Source: Lachnospiraceae bacterium
Lineage (GTDB): Bacteria; Bacillota; Clostridia; Lachnospirales; Lachnospiraceae
Assembly: GCA_017540605.1 (NCBI GenBank)
Contig: JAFYAS010000008.1
Coordinates: 1 to 45,120, forward strand
Length of the DNA: 45,120 nt
Direction of reading: 5' to 3'
Every line of letters starts with the position of its first letter. Position 1 is the stretch's first letter. Shown piece after piece: positions 1 to 7,721 of this stretch. The position numbers were made by a program, and so were the translations under genes. The notes beneath the pieces are model-generated. The model saw only the letters and a program-made list of their open reading frames with translations, made no database searches and had not been told where the DNA came from.

Positions 1-141
1 ATTTTGACTTACTGACCCGCCCAAACATGAGCAAGTAGCAATTTCCTGCAAACGCAGGAAATTAGCGGATTGCGAATGTTTGCAGGATTGCGGGAGCTGC
101 AAAGCAGCGAAGCAATCCGTGGTATCAGTTGGGGGCAAAAT
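1..141. repeat. palindromic intergenic element (cut by window edge)
   Basis: No gene is visible here. A perfect 9-bp stem lies at 41-49/54-62 (ATTTCCTGC, loop AAAC, GCAGGAAAT). A second hairpin pairs 85-91 (GGATTGC) with 112-118 (GCAATCC) and encloses GCTGC-AAA-GCAGC at 96-108. A further copy of GGATTGC at 67-73 could compete for 112-118. The ends (ATTTTG...ACTGACCC at 1-18 and GGTATCAGTT...CAAAAT at 121-141) are loosely inverted repeats. This looks like a REP/MITE-type intergenic element, but the left boundary is uncertain. Confidence 0.4.
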
Positions 142-180
142 ACCTTTTGACCCCAACATCATATAATGAATATAAATAAT

Positions 181-234
181 ACATGCCGTGAAACCGTGTA
201 ATATTACACGATTCCACGGCACTTTGTTTTTAAT
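181..234. terminator. hairpin terminator downstream of metY
   Basis: GCCGTG (185-190) pairs with CACGGC (215-220), and inside it the self-complementary CGTGTAAT-ATTACACG (195-210) extends the structure. On the plus strand it is followed by ACTTTGTTTTT, so it best fits a rightward transcript entering from the left edge. On the minus strand it lies about 50 bp past the metY stop and may also end that transcript. Confidence 0.55.
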
Positions 235-273
235 AATATATTGGTAATATCCTGTAATCTTAAATCTTAGATC

Positions 274-1554
274 CTATATCGCATCAAAGCCTCTCTGAAG
301 ATCAGCTATGATATCATCGATATGTTCGGTTCCGATAGAAAGACGGATGGTGCTCTGAGCAATACCCTGATCGGCTAGCTCTTCCTCGGAAAGCTGCGAA
401 TGCGTAGTAGAGGCCGGATGGATCACAAGACTCTTCACATCCGCAACATTCGCAAGAAGAGAGAATATCTTCAGATTGTCAATAAACTTCCAAGCTTCTT
501 CCTTACCGCCCTTGATATCAAAGGTGAATATAGATCCGCCACCGTTGGGGAAATACTTCTCATAGAGGGCATGATCGGGATGATCAGCAAGCGAAGGATG
601 ATTAACCTTTGAAACCTTAGGGTTGTCCTTTAAGAATTCAACCACCTTCTTTGTATTCTCAGCATGTCTTTCAAGTCTCAATGAAAGTGTTTCAACACCC
701 TGTAAAAGAAGGAATGCGTTGAAGGGTGAGATTGTTGCTCCTGTATCACGGAGTAAAATAGCGCGGATATAGGTTACAAAAGCTGCAGGTCCTACGGCAT
801 CATAGAAGGATACACCATGATAGCTGGGATTGGGAGCAGCAATATTGCCATACTTTCCACTTGCCTTCCAATCAAATTTTCCAGATTCTACGATGATACC
901 ACCTAGGGTGGTTCCGTGGCCACCTAAAAACTTGGTAGCAGAATGAACAACGATATCAGCACCATGCTCTATAGGTCTGATAAGATAAGGTGTACCAAAG
1001 GTATTGTCGATCACCAGAGGAAGTCCATGCTTATGTGCTATCTCTGCAATAGCATCTATATCGGGAATATCACTGTTGGGATTTCCAAGTGTCTCCAGAT
1101 AGATGGCACGAGTATTGTCCTTGATAGCACCCTCTACCTCTGAAAGATTGTGCGCATCAACGAATGTAGTCTCAATACCATATTGGGGAAGTGTATGTGC
1201 AAGAAGATTGTAGCTACCGCCATATATCGTCTTCTGAGCAACTATATGTCCACCGTCAGCTGCGAGAGCCTCTATAGTATAGGTGATGGCTGCTGCACCT
1301 GATGCAACTGCCAAAGCTGCGCTACCGCCTTCGAGAGCAGCTATTCTCTTCTCCAAAACATCCTGTGTTGAATTGGTAAGTCTTCCATAGATGTTGCCGG
1401 CATCAGCCAGACCAAAACGGTCTGCAGCATGCTGACTGTTTCTAAATACATAAGAGGTTGTCTGATAAATGGGAACCGCACGGGCATCAGTAGCAGGATC
1501 CGGCTCCTCCTGTCCAACATGTAACTGTAATGTTTCAAATTTCAAATCACTCAT
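274..1554 (-). CDS. metY: O-acetylhomoserine sulfhydrylase (O-acetylhomoserine aminocarboxypropyltransferase)
   Basis: This 426-aa protein belongs to the Cys/Met-metabolism PLP-dependent family (trans-sulfuration fold). Such enzymes make homocysteine (or methionine from methanethiol) from O-acetyl-L-homoserine and sulfide in the cytoplasm. The N-terminus LHVGQEEPDP and AVPIYQTTSYVF are characteristic of the MetY branch. The PLP lysine is K208 in VHSATKFLGGHGTTLGG, with the cofactor-contacting D183 in VIDNTFGTPY and YGR at 56-58. The length is typical of MetY and longer than the roughly 380-400 aa of MetB/MetC, which is the main alternative. The ATG is preceded by AAAGGAG. The gene is monocistronic with its own strong promoter. 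No other methionine or cysteine gene is nearby. Confidence 0.93.
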   Translation of the reverse strand: MSDLKFETLQLHVGQEEPDPATDARAVPIYQTTSYVFRNSQHAADRFGLADAGNIYGRLTNSTQDVLEKRIAALEGGSAALAVASGAAAITYTIEALAADGGHIVAQKTIYGGSYNLLAHTLPQYGIETTFVDAHNLSEVEGAIKDNTRAIYLETLGNPNSDIPDIDAIAEIAHKHGLPLVIDNTFGTPYLIRPIEHGADIVVHSATKFLGGHGTTLGGIIVESGKFDWKASGKYGNIAAPNPSYHGVSFYDAVGPAAFVTYIRAILLRDTGATISPFNAFLLLQGVETLSLRLERHAENTKKVVEFLKDNPKVSKVNHPSLADHPDHALYEKYFPNGGGSIFTFDIKGGKEEAWKFIDNLKIFSLLANVADVKSLVIHPASTTHSQLSEEELADQGIAQSTIRLSIGTEHIDDIIADLQRGFDAI

Positions 1555-1580
1555 AGCTTTAATCTCCTTTATTCTCTATT

Positions 1581-1629
1581 TACCTATCGGTATTGTGGGT
1601 ATTATACACATATATACCCACCTTGTCAA
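1581..1629 (-). promoter_or_regulatory. metY promoter with two inverted-repeat operator candidates
   Basis: On the minus strand a consensus sigma-A promoter is visible: -35 TTGACA (1624-1629), 17-bp spacer, -10 TATAAT (1601-1606). A hyphenated dyad GGGTAT...ATACCC (1597-1602/1614-1619) lies directly over the -10. A second dyad TACC-TATC-GGTA occupies 1581-1592, near the start of the transcript. Such dyads resemble sites of Rrf2-type sulfur regulators (CymR/IscR-like), but that assignment is inference. No riboswitch-sized leader is present. Confidence 0.75.
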
Positions 1630-1672
1630 TAGGTTTTTTTGAAAAAAATTTGTTCAGCTATGATTCGTAAGC

Positions 1673-1697
1673 GTTCAGAGCTGTAGTGAATAATTAC
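1673..1697. repeat. copy 1 of dispersed repeat GTTCAGAGCTGTAGTGAATA
   Basis: GTTCAGAGCTGTAGTGAATA followed by ATTAC. It is nearly identical to sequences at 3917-3944 and 33812-33838. It sits 41 bp past the stop of the FHA gene. On the minus strand it is followed by a T-run at about 1632-1651, so this stretch may also contain the terminator of the tad operon. Confidence 0.7.
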
Positions 1698-1737
1698 TAT
1701 GATTCTACTTAACTGATCTCACCACCACCAATTAGGA

Positions 1738-2745
1738 TCATCCCTTCTGCACTCTGAACCAGGCACCTCCGATGCATACATCATCATCCTCCGAAAGCCT
1801 TATAACCTTATTCTTTTGTAGTCTTTTATCATTTATATATACCCCATTTTTGGAACCAAGATCCTCTATAAACAACTCTTCGCCCTTTACAAAAAGCCTG
1901 GCATGAAGCCTACTTATCTCAGGTCTGTCAATAGCATAATCACTGGTCTCCGGGTATCTCCCTATGATACAGCTTTTTCCCGGATAAATATCAGGATAAG
2001 CGCCATCAAGACTAATAAGCTTAATACCTTCAACTGCTGATAGTCTTTTAACCTTCTTTGGTTTTAGTATACTCTTTGCACCTTTTATAACAGAGGTTAT
2101 GCGACTCTCGCTGACATAAAGAGATCCGATATCAGGCTCTGCAACCAATAAAGGTTCACTTTTTGGAAGACTGTAGATTCCGGCATTACCTATACCCAAT
2201 CGATCCTCGTACTCCCCATTGGCATATCGAAGCAGGAGCTCAAGCCCCGGACCCTCTGAACATATATCATTGTGAAGATTATAGATAAGGGAAGCCGTCT
2301 CGTTATCTACTGTATCAGCATAGCTCATCAGCTTTTCCACATAAACAAAGACCTGCTCACTCAAAGCCACTCCATAACCCGGAAAATACAAAAATTTAAG
2401 TCTTGATATAGTAGGAGCTACGAACATATAGTTTGGATTGATCACGATATCATCCGGATTCAAAAGATATTCCTCAGCATCTTGTATGACCTCACATGCT
2501 CCCTTTAATAAGAGCTTAAGCTCTGATTCATTAAACTTCTTTTCTGTGCATTGAATAGAAAAGGGCTTCATCCCTGACACCAGATAATATAGCTTATATT
2601 CACCATCTAATACCCTTAACTCCGGAACCGGAAGCCAATCCGGTCTACAGTGCAATAGCATATTTATCTCCATAGCCGACTCTTCGTCTCCTACATCATA
2701 TACAAGATAATTCTTCATCCCCTCTCTCTCATAATGATTGCTCAA
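1738..2745 (-). CDS. DUF6382-like/FHA domain protein of the tad operon
   Basis: The 335-aa protein has an N-terminal region of about 190 residues resembling DUF6382, which is often fused to FHA domains in Clostridia. A C-terminal FHA domain lies at about residues 258-333: CIIGRYPETSDYAI, RPEISRLHARL and GSKNGVYINDKRL carry the conserved Gly-Arg, Ser-x-x-His and Asn residues that bind phosphothreonine. No membrane segment is seen. It is the last gene of the tad operon and overlaps the preceding pseudopilin gene. The start used is TTG, with GGAGG 10 nt upstream; an ATG nine codons later (2718) is the alternative. It probably reads a threonine-phosphorylated partner at the pilus machine, perhaps a product of the kinase near 41 kb; that link is inference. 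Confidence 0.8.
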   Translation of the reverse strand: MSNHYEREGMKNYLVYDVGDEESAMEINMLLHCRPDWLPVPELRVLDGEYKLYYLVSGMKPFSIQCTEKKFNESELKLLLKGACEVIQDAEEYLLNPDDIVINPNYMFVAPTISRLKFLYFPGYGVALSEQVFVYVEKLMSYADTVDNETASLIYNLHNDICSEGPGLELLLRYANGEYEDRLGIGNAGIYSLPKSEPLLVAEPDIGSLYVSESRITSVIKGAKSILKPKKVKRLSAVEGIKLISLDGAYPDIYPGKSCIIGRYPETSDYAIDRPEISRLHARLFVKGEELFIEDLGSKNGVYINDKRLQKNKVIRLSEDDDVCIGGAWFRVQKG

Positions 2746-2965
2746 CGAACTGCCACCTCCTAAGTTTCTTTATCTCATCCTCGATATCACACTGATCCTC
2801 GCTTTCTTCAATGACCGCATCACTTTTTCCTATCTCAAGCTTCATAGAAAGAAAGGATGCCTTAAACACCATCACTACAAGAAGAAACAAAGAGCAAAGG
2901 ATGATTGAAATCTCTACAGTTCCATATCCTTTTTCATCTTTAAAAAAATCCACCATCAGTGCCAT
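2729..2965 (-). CDS. small pseudopilin-like Tad protein
   Basis: A 78-aa protein beginning MALMVDFFKDEKG. A prepilin-type motif G|YGTVE (Glu at +5) is followed by one hydrophobic segment, ISIILCSLFLLVVMVF, and a charged C-terminus. This is the architecture of TadE/TadF-type pseudopilins processed by the operon's prepilin peptidase. The chosen ATG gives a normal short leader and has GGTGG 5 nt upstream. An in-frame GTG at 3040 would lie inside the previous gene and is less likely. It sits between the TadE-like gene and the FHA gene, overlapping the latter. No named family is recognised with certainty. Confidence 0.65.
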   Translation of the reverse strand: MALMVDFFKDEKGYGTVEISIILCSLFLLVVMVFKASFLSMKLEIGKSDAVIEESEDQCDIEDEIKKLRRWQFVEQSL

Positions 2966-3018
2966 AAATACCACCATTTCCTCTAAACAAAACACTGTTC
3001 TAAAGCCCCTTCTAAACA

Positions 3019-3894
3019 CTATCCGCCACAATTTGAGCACGGGCCATATCCCTTAGCCTCACTTTTTTTGACCCTCATGATCGTTCTCTTTATGGAAGGA
3101 CAGGAAGGACTTTTATGATAACATTCCCCTGATTCACCCACATACTTACTGTCTCCTCCTGCCCTTTTACACACATTACAAGCCGGAAGCCCTGTTGAAC
3201 TCACCTTATGTACCTTGAGGTTCAAATGATAACAGGATCTGCTCTTATGATATACACTGCCTGTATCCGTAATATAAACATATTCATCATCGGCTTCCTC
3301 ACCGGTTCTCACATAACCGGTATATGCCTTTTGAACAAGCCTTTCAGTAATCCTTTTTGCAGGTAGCCTAAAAAACGCCATGGTTGGTCTTATTCTGTAA
3401 AATATCTCAGCTTCTATTTCTCCATTTTCATTGAGCTTTGCCTTGCTTAATACTACCCCCAAACTTCCGCCGGGGACAAAAGTATTCAACCCGCCAATCT
3501 TAGAAAGCTCCTTTTGAAGCCGCATTGAAACTATTCCAAATATTCCCAAGGATTCACCGGTCTCACCAAGGGAGCCTGCCATATAAGCCTCTATAGAGGA
3601 GGTGCTGACCGCTTCGGAAAAAGAGTTATAAATCCTCTCCTCTACGGTCAACGCCATGACAAGCTGTATCATAAAAACACAAAATATTAGAAATAGAGGA
3701 ATAGCAATAGATGCCTCCACTGTGGCCATTCCCTGATCTATGAAGGAATCGTTTGATGACTCTTTGCCAAAACCCGGTCTTATTTTATTTGGAAACAGTA
3801 TGCTAAATGGCAAAAGCATTAAGGGAAAACGATATGTATTTATAAAACCTCTTTGTGCCTGGAGAGGGCATTTTTTGAAACAAAAAGTCACCAA
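3019..3894 (-). CDS. TadE-like pseudopilin with two C-terminal YH-C-CxxC repeats
   Basis: This 291-aa protein has a long N-terminal region, then G|MATVE (cut after G55, Glu at +5) and a hydrophobic helix (about 60-82), as in TadE-family pseudopilins. The C-terminal 90 residues hold two copies of the pattern G-x-x-Y-H-K-S-x-S-C ... P/A-C-x-x-C: Y215/H216/C221/C239/C242 and Y259/H260/C265/C286/C289. Each copy could bind a metal ion or form disulfides in the extracytoplasmic domain. The start is TTG (3894) or GTG (3891) behind AGGAAGGA; an ATG at 3819 lacks a ribosome site. It lies in the tad operon between the TadG-like and small pseudopilin genes. The function of the Cys/His tail is unknown. 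Confidence 0.72.
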   Translation of the reverse strand: MVTFCFKKCPLQAQRGFINTYRFPLMLLPFSILFPNKIRPGFGKESSNDSFIDQGMATVEASIAIPLFLIFCVFMIQLVMALTVEERIYNSFSEAVSTSSIEAYMAGSLGETGESLGIFGIVSMRLQKELSKIGGLNTFVPGGSLGVVLSKAKLNENGEIEAEIFYRIRPTMAFFRLPAKRITERLVQKAYTGYVRTGEEADDEYVYITDTGSVYHKSRSCYHLNLKVHKVSSTGLPACNVCKRAGGDSKYVGESGECYHKSPSCPSIKRTIMRVKKSEAKGYGPCSNCGG

Positions 3895-3916
3895 ACCATT
3901 CCTTCCTGAAAAGTAA

Positions 3917-3944
3917 GTGTTTAGAGCTGTAGTGAATAGTCACC
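3917..3944. repeat. copy 2 of dispersed repeat
   Basis: GTGTTTAGAGCTGTAGTGAA followed by TAGTCACC. It differs by a few bases from the copies near 1.7 kb and 33.8 kb, and lies 10 bp beyond the stop of the TadG-like gene, inside the tad operon. Confidence 0.7.
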
Positions 3945-3953
3945 CTGAAAATA

Positions 3954-5450
3954 TCAGTATCCCGTTTCTCTCTCAAAAACAAAGGTATATGCCTCCGGAT
4001 CCGAATCATATAAGGTCGTAGAAAACCTCGGAAAAAGCTCTATCCTATAGGAAAATGTCGCATTTGTGATCATATGATCTATATCCATAAGCTCTCCCTC
4101 GCCTTTTGTATTTAGAGCTACAAGATCCATGAGTCGATAATAAAAAGCCTTCTTATTTGGTCTTATAAGCAACAATAAAGTAAGATAATCTCTATATGCC
4201 AACCCCTTTCCTGAAGAGCTCTTATTCTTCTCCTTGCACTCCTTCTTAAAAAAAGCTGTGAGATCAAGTCGCCACTCAGCACTTGACTTTTTTAACGAAA
4301 CCCTCTCTCCCGCTAACAAAGCTCTTACATCCAGCACACTTTCCATATAGGCTCCGGCTGCATTGAAAATAACCTTATATACCTTTATAGGTATACCGGT
4401 AGCGATCGTAAGTGCGGTAGCAGCCGCAGTTATCATAGCCTGTTTTCCCGGACTTTTCTTAAGAGCCTGATAGTTAAAGGGAAAGCGGATAAGTATGATA
4501 TCATTCACCGCATTTAAAACATTCTCCGAATCTGTATCTCTCCCAAAAAGGAGATATTCAAGCTCCGCCTTAAAAACAGTATCGTCCCTCTCATTCACCT
4601 GATCCGAAAGACATGTTCTTACATAAGAGGCAAGCTCAAGGCTTTCCTTCGGAGGCGTAAGTCCGCTTAGTGAAAGCTTAACCGAAGAAAGTAGTCCGGA
4701 AACTCCCGCCTCGCTTGAAAAGTCAAAGGATATGGGAGAGCTTTCGGGAGAAATAGCATTTTTACGGGAGGCCACACCCGAAAGCTCTACCTCAGTTTCC
4801 GAAGGGAGGCTGCCAATTGGACACACAAAACGAAGCAAAGCACTCCCCTTTAGTCCATTGGCAACAGGAGTGGGATCCTCATATACCTGCTCCTCGGAGG
4901 AAGCTTCTTCAGTAGAAGGATCAAAAGTCTCCTCCTTCTCTCCCTCTTCATTAACCTTCTTTAACTCCGATACCACATTATCAAGAAGAGAATATGCGCA
5001 ATAATCGTGTATCTGCTTTTTCAATGGCTTACACTCGTCAGAAATCAGATATGTCTTTTCTGAAAGCATAACCTCAGACACCTCATAGGAAAAGGGAGTT
5101 GCTCCTGTACCATTCAAATTCCCATCAAGTCTCTCGAAAAGCCTTTCCTCCAGATAGGCATCGCCTCCTGTACCATAGGTTTCATCTATCATTAAAAGAT
5201 GATATCTTTCAAATATATCCGGATCAAAATCCCCGAAAAAACCTCTGGTCACATCTGTTACCGCCTTTGCTGCTCTTGCTCTGCCGGCATAAAGATGGGC
5301 AAGCTCCAGTCCAAAGACAAAGAAGATCATCATTGCTCCAAGCAGCAAAGAGACAAATACCGTAACATAGCCTTCGTTATGAAAAAGTACCTGGTCACGT
5401 GCTTCGCACCCTCCGATCATATGCGCTTTACTTATATACCGTTTGTGCAT
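3954..5450 (-). CDS. TadG-like DUF5702-type Tad locus protein
   Basis: About 498 aa. A short leader ends in NEG|YVTVF, followed by the hydrophobic segment SLLLGAMMIFFVFGLELAHLYAG and a large extracytoplasmic domain. The order (TadE/G-like N-terminal anchor, then an AHLYAGRARAAKAVTDV helix) fits DUF5702 proteins found in Clostridial tad loci. Residue +5 is Phe, not Glu, so processing by the prepilin peptidase is uncertain. An acidic Glu/Ser-rich linker (near EEGEKEETFDPSTEEASSEE) interrupts the ectodomain. Start choice is weak: ATG at 5450 overlaps the Flp gene, and ATG at 5420 lies 7 nt past the Flp stop; neither has a clear Shine-Dalgarno. It is presumably a minor pilus or envelope component. 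Confidence 0.7.
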   Translation of the reverse strand: MHKRYISKAHMIGGCEARDQVLFHNEGYVTVFVSLLLGAMMIFFVFGLELAHLYAGRARAAKAVTDVTRGFFGDFDPDIFERYHLLMIDETYGTGGDAYLEERLFERLDGNLNGTGATPFSYEVSEVMLSEKTYLISDECKPLKKQIHDYCAYSLLDNVVSELKKVNEEGEKEETFDPSTEEASSEEQVYEDPTPVANGLKGSALLRFVCPIGSLPSETEVELSGVASRKNAISPESSPISFDFSSEAGVSGLLSSVKLSLSGLTPPKESLELASYVRTCLSDQVNERDDTVFKAELEYLLFGRDTDSENVLNAVNDIILIRFPFNYQALKKSPGKQAMITAAATALTIATGIPIKVYKVIFNAAGAYMESVLDVRALLAGERVSLKKSSAEWRLDLTAFFKKECKEKNKSSSGKGLAYRDYLTLLLLIRPNKKAFYYRLMDLVALNTKGEGELMDIDHMITNATFSYRIELFPRFSTTLYDSDPEAYTFVFERETGY

Positions 5451-5637
5451 TCTTGTTAATGGAATTCCAAATATTATCAACCAGATCACCTATCTGCTTT
5501 TTAAATACAATGACAATGCCTACAAGCACAACGATGATAAGTATGACCTCAACTACACCCATACCTTCCTCGTCAGCTATAAATCTGTCACATTCATCTG
5601 TAAAACCACAAAACATCTTTCTAAATCCTTCCAACAC
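5428..5637 (-). CDS. Flp-type (type IVb) pilin
   Basis: A 69-aa pilin: leader rich in charged residues ending FIADEEG, cleavage motif G|MGVVE (Glu at +5), hydrophobic helix VILIIVVLVGIVIVF and a short tail KKQIGDLVDNIWNSINKNAQ. This matches the Flp1-like pilin family and is likely the major pilus subunit. The start is GTG, placed 8 nt after AAGGAGG. A TTG 18 nt upstream would put the ribosome site inside the coding region and is rejected. The gene sits between the TadC-like and TadG-like genes, the normal place for a structural subunit. Confidence 0.82.
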   Translation of the reverse strand: MLEGFRKMFCGFTDECDRFIADEEGMGVVEVILIIVVLVGIVIVFKKQIGDLVDNIWNSINKNAQTVYK

Positions 5638-5669
5638 CTTTTTATCCTCCTTCAATCTTTTACAAATAT

Positions 5670-6923
5670 TTAAATACCCATTCCCATAAAACCGGGAACC
5701 ATCAAAAGCGCCATCACTGTGGCAAGCATCAATATCATGGGGATCAAAAGCTTCGTGGATGCCTCTTCTCCTCGTTTTTTTGCATATTCCTTCCTGCTTT
5801 CAAAGGCCTCAGAAAGAAGCTCATCAAGTCTTAAGAGTATCCCCTTAGATCCCACAGTGATACTTTGGTTAAGCAAAGCCATAAGCTTTCTATACCTGTT
5901 CCCTCCACATCTTTTTCCGAAATTGTTGTATGCCTGTTGCTCAGAAATACCACCTTTCATCTCATTGACAGTCAGGGAGAGCTCCATACCAAGAAGAGCA
6001 GAGCTTTCATTTTCACGACTCTGGTAGTATCCCTTTAATGCATCAAAAGCCATCCTCACCGTCACACCTGATGACATATATAAAAGCAACTGACTGACAA
6101 AATCCGGATAAGCCTCTTCTAAAAGACTTCGCCTCATTTTCTCTTTTTTTATCATCTCCTCCTTCTCATGAAATCTTTTATATAAAAGAAACAGTATAGC
6201 GATCCCCGGAAGAATAAGCGCTCTCTGATAGGATGCCGGCTCCTCGTAAACCTTAAACTCTCCTACCATTTTCGGCAAAGCTATAGTCTCCTCCCTGGGG
6301 GCCTTTTTGAGATCCTTTTCTATCTCCATAAGAGCCTGTCTCTTTTTTTCATCCATCTCGCTATAGGTCTTTGGAAGAACAGTCAGAGGGTATCTTCTCG
6401 AAAAAGAAAAGTCTCCAAAATCCAATGATGCAGTCACTACACAATTTATAAAGCCCTTAAGCTCATCATTAGATACCACTCCGGCCGAAGAAATGATCTC
6501 TGAATCACTGCTGCTCCAATATACCTCAAATGGATAGCCATCTATAGAACTTACCAGATTCAGATCTTCCCTGATATGGGTTTCATCCTCATTGTTACCC
6601 AAAAACACCTCAGACAATCCTTCGAATGCTTCCTCTGACATAGTCTTTAGCTCCTCCTCCGTATAGGTCAGAGGATCTACCCTTACACTTCCCTTATCAA
6701 GATATTCGCCGTCTTCAAGATATATCTCCTTCTCATATTCATCACCACCATAGCCCTGTCTTTTTATAACAACGCCTTCAGGGGCAATGACAAAAAGGCT
6801 GAAAAAGCCAAGTACTGACAAGCAAAGCAAAAGAAGAAATTCCTTTGATTCAAGCTTTCTAAGAAATAAAAGCACTATATCCGAAAGAATAATAAATCCT
6901 ATCAATACTGCACAAGAAAGCAT
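5670..6923 (-). CDS. tadC: TadC-like inner-membrane platform protein with Ig-like ectodomain
   Basis: This 417-aa protein has two N-terminal membrane segments (about 1-20 and 28-48) and then about 180 extracytoplasmic residues. A transmembrane segment follows at about 232-246, and then a type II secretion F (T2SSF) domain with two further C-terminal membrane segments ending in LIPMILMLATVMALLMVPGF. The ectodomain contains VYWSSSDSEIISSAGVVSN, typical of degenerate bacterial Ig (BIG_2-like) domains, an unusual addition to a TadC protein. The ATG has GGGAGG 7 nt upstream. Paired TadB/TadC proteins normally form the platform on which the TadA ATPase assembles pilin. Confidence 0.8.
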   Translation of the reverse strand: MLSCAVLIGFIILSDIVLLFLRKLESKEFLLLLCLSVLGFFSLFVIAPEGVVIKRQGYGGDEYEKEIYLEDGEYLDKGSVRVDPLTYTEEELKTMSEEAFEGLSEVFLGNNEDETHIREDLNLVSSIDGYPFEVYWSSSDSEIISSAGVVSNDELKGFINCVVTASLDFGDFSFSRRYPLTVLPKTYSEMDEKKRQALMEIEKDLKKAPREETIALPKMVGEFKVYEEPASYQRALILPGIAILFLLYKRFHEKEEMIKKEKMRRSLLEEAYPDFVSQLLLYMSSGVTVRMAFDALKGYYQSRENESSALLGMELSLTVNEMKGGISEQQAYNNFGKRCGGNRYRKLMALLNQSITVGSKGILLRLDELLSEAFESRKEYAKKRGEEASTKLLIPMILMLATVMALLMVPGFMGMGI

Positions 6924-6956
6924 ATATTACCTCCCAAAAAGCTAAACATATAAAAC

Positions 6957-7721
6957 TTATATTTTGATATCCATGATCCTATCTCCCAAAGCATAGGCAG
7001 CCAATATGATCAAAAGGCAGACACTCATAAAAACTATCCCAAAGGTATTGTGATAAAGCACATCGAAAAAACCTGGACTTGTAAGTTTCATGTAGATAAG
7101 TATGGCAAAGGGCATCAAACACATGATCCTCTGTTCAAGCTTTTTTGAAGCGATCATAACTCCTATTTCCTCCCTGACCTTGATTCCATCACTTATATGA
7201 CCGACAGCCTGTCTGATAATATGGATCAGATTACCTCCGCTTCTTTTAGCAAGACCCACAAGCAAAGCAAAGCTTTTTACTTCCTCATTATCTGTGGCTT
7301 CTGCTAGACCATAAAGAACTCTTTCTATTGGCATATTCATCTTAAGCTTTTTCACTCCCTTTGATAGCTCCGAAACCAATATGCTCTTTTCTCCAAAAAG
7401 GGTAAGCAAAGCCTCATAGCCCCTTATAAAGCTATTCTCAAGAGACACTCCGGCATAAAGACTTCCGGAAATATTCTCTAAAAACTCCCGAAACTCAAGG
7501 CTCAGCTTTTCCCTTCTCTTATCCTCGATGATCCTTGTTGCGATCTTCTCAATATAAAGACCCACCGGAAGAAGTGGCACCATCCCCCAAAAGGAATCGT
7601 AAAAGAGAAGTGAAACCACCAAAAGGATCAAAAGGACAAAAATGCCAATAAAAAGCTTTAGCATTATACCAACACGATAGATGTTCTCATTCTTTTTTGA
7701 TGAGCTTTTCGTACTCCTCAT
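6957..7721 (-). CDS. tadB: TadB-like T2SSF platform protein
   Basis: A 254-aa protein with two hydrophobic segments near residues 21-60, a cytoplasmic T2SSF domain (about 90-215; YAGVSLENSF and LAKRSGGNLIHIIRQ are typical) and two C-terminal membrane helices. Its gene begins inside the 3' end of tadA (35-nt overlap), which suggests translational coupling. Together with the following TadC-like protein it should form the inner-membrane platform for pilus assembly. Confidence 0.85.
   Translation of the reverse strand: MRSTKSSSKKNENIYRVGIMLKLFIGIFVLLILLVVSLLFYDSFWGMVPLLPVGLYIEKIATRIIEDKRREKLSLEFREFLENISGSLYAGVSLENSFIRGYEALLTLFGEKSILVSELSKGVKKLKMNMPIERVLYGLAEATDNEEVKSFALLVGLAKRSGGNLIHIIRQAVGHISDGIKVREEIGVMIASKKLEQRIMCLMPFAILIYMKLTSPGFFDVLYHNTFGIVFMSVCLLIILAAYALGDRIMDIKI

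Noticed and set aside
1561-1680. Possible SAM riboswitch or T-box upstream of metY
   Set aside because: The promoter leaves only about 40 nt before the ATG, too short for either element.
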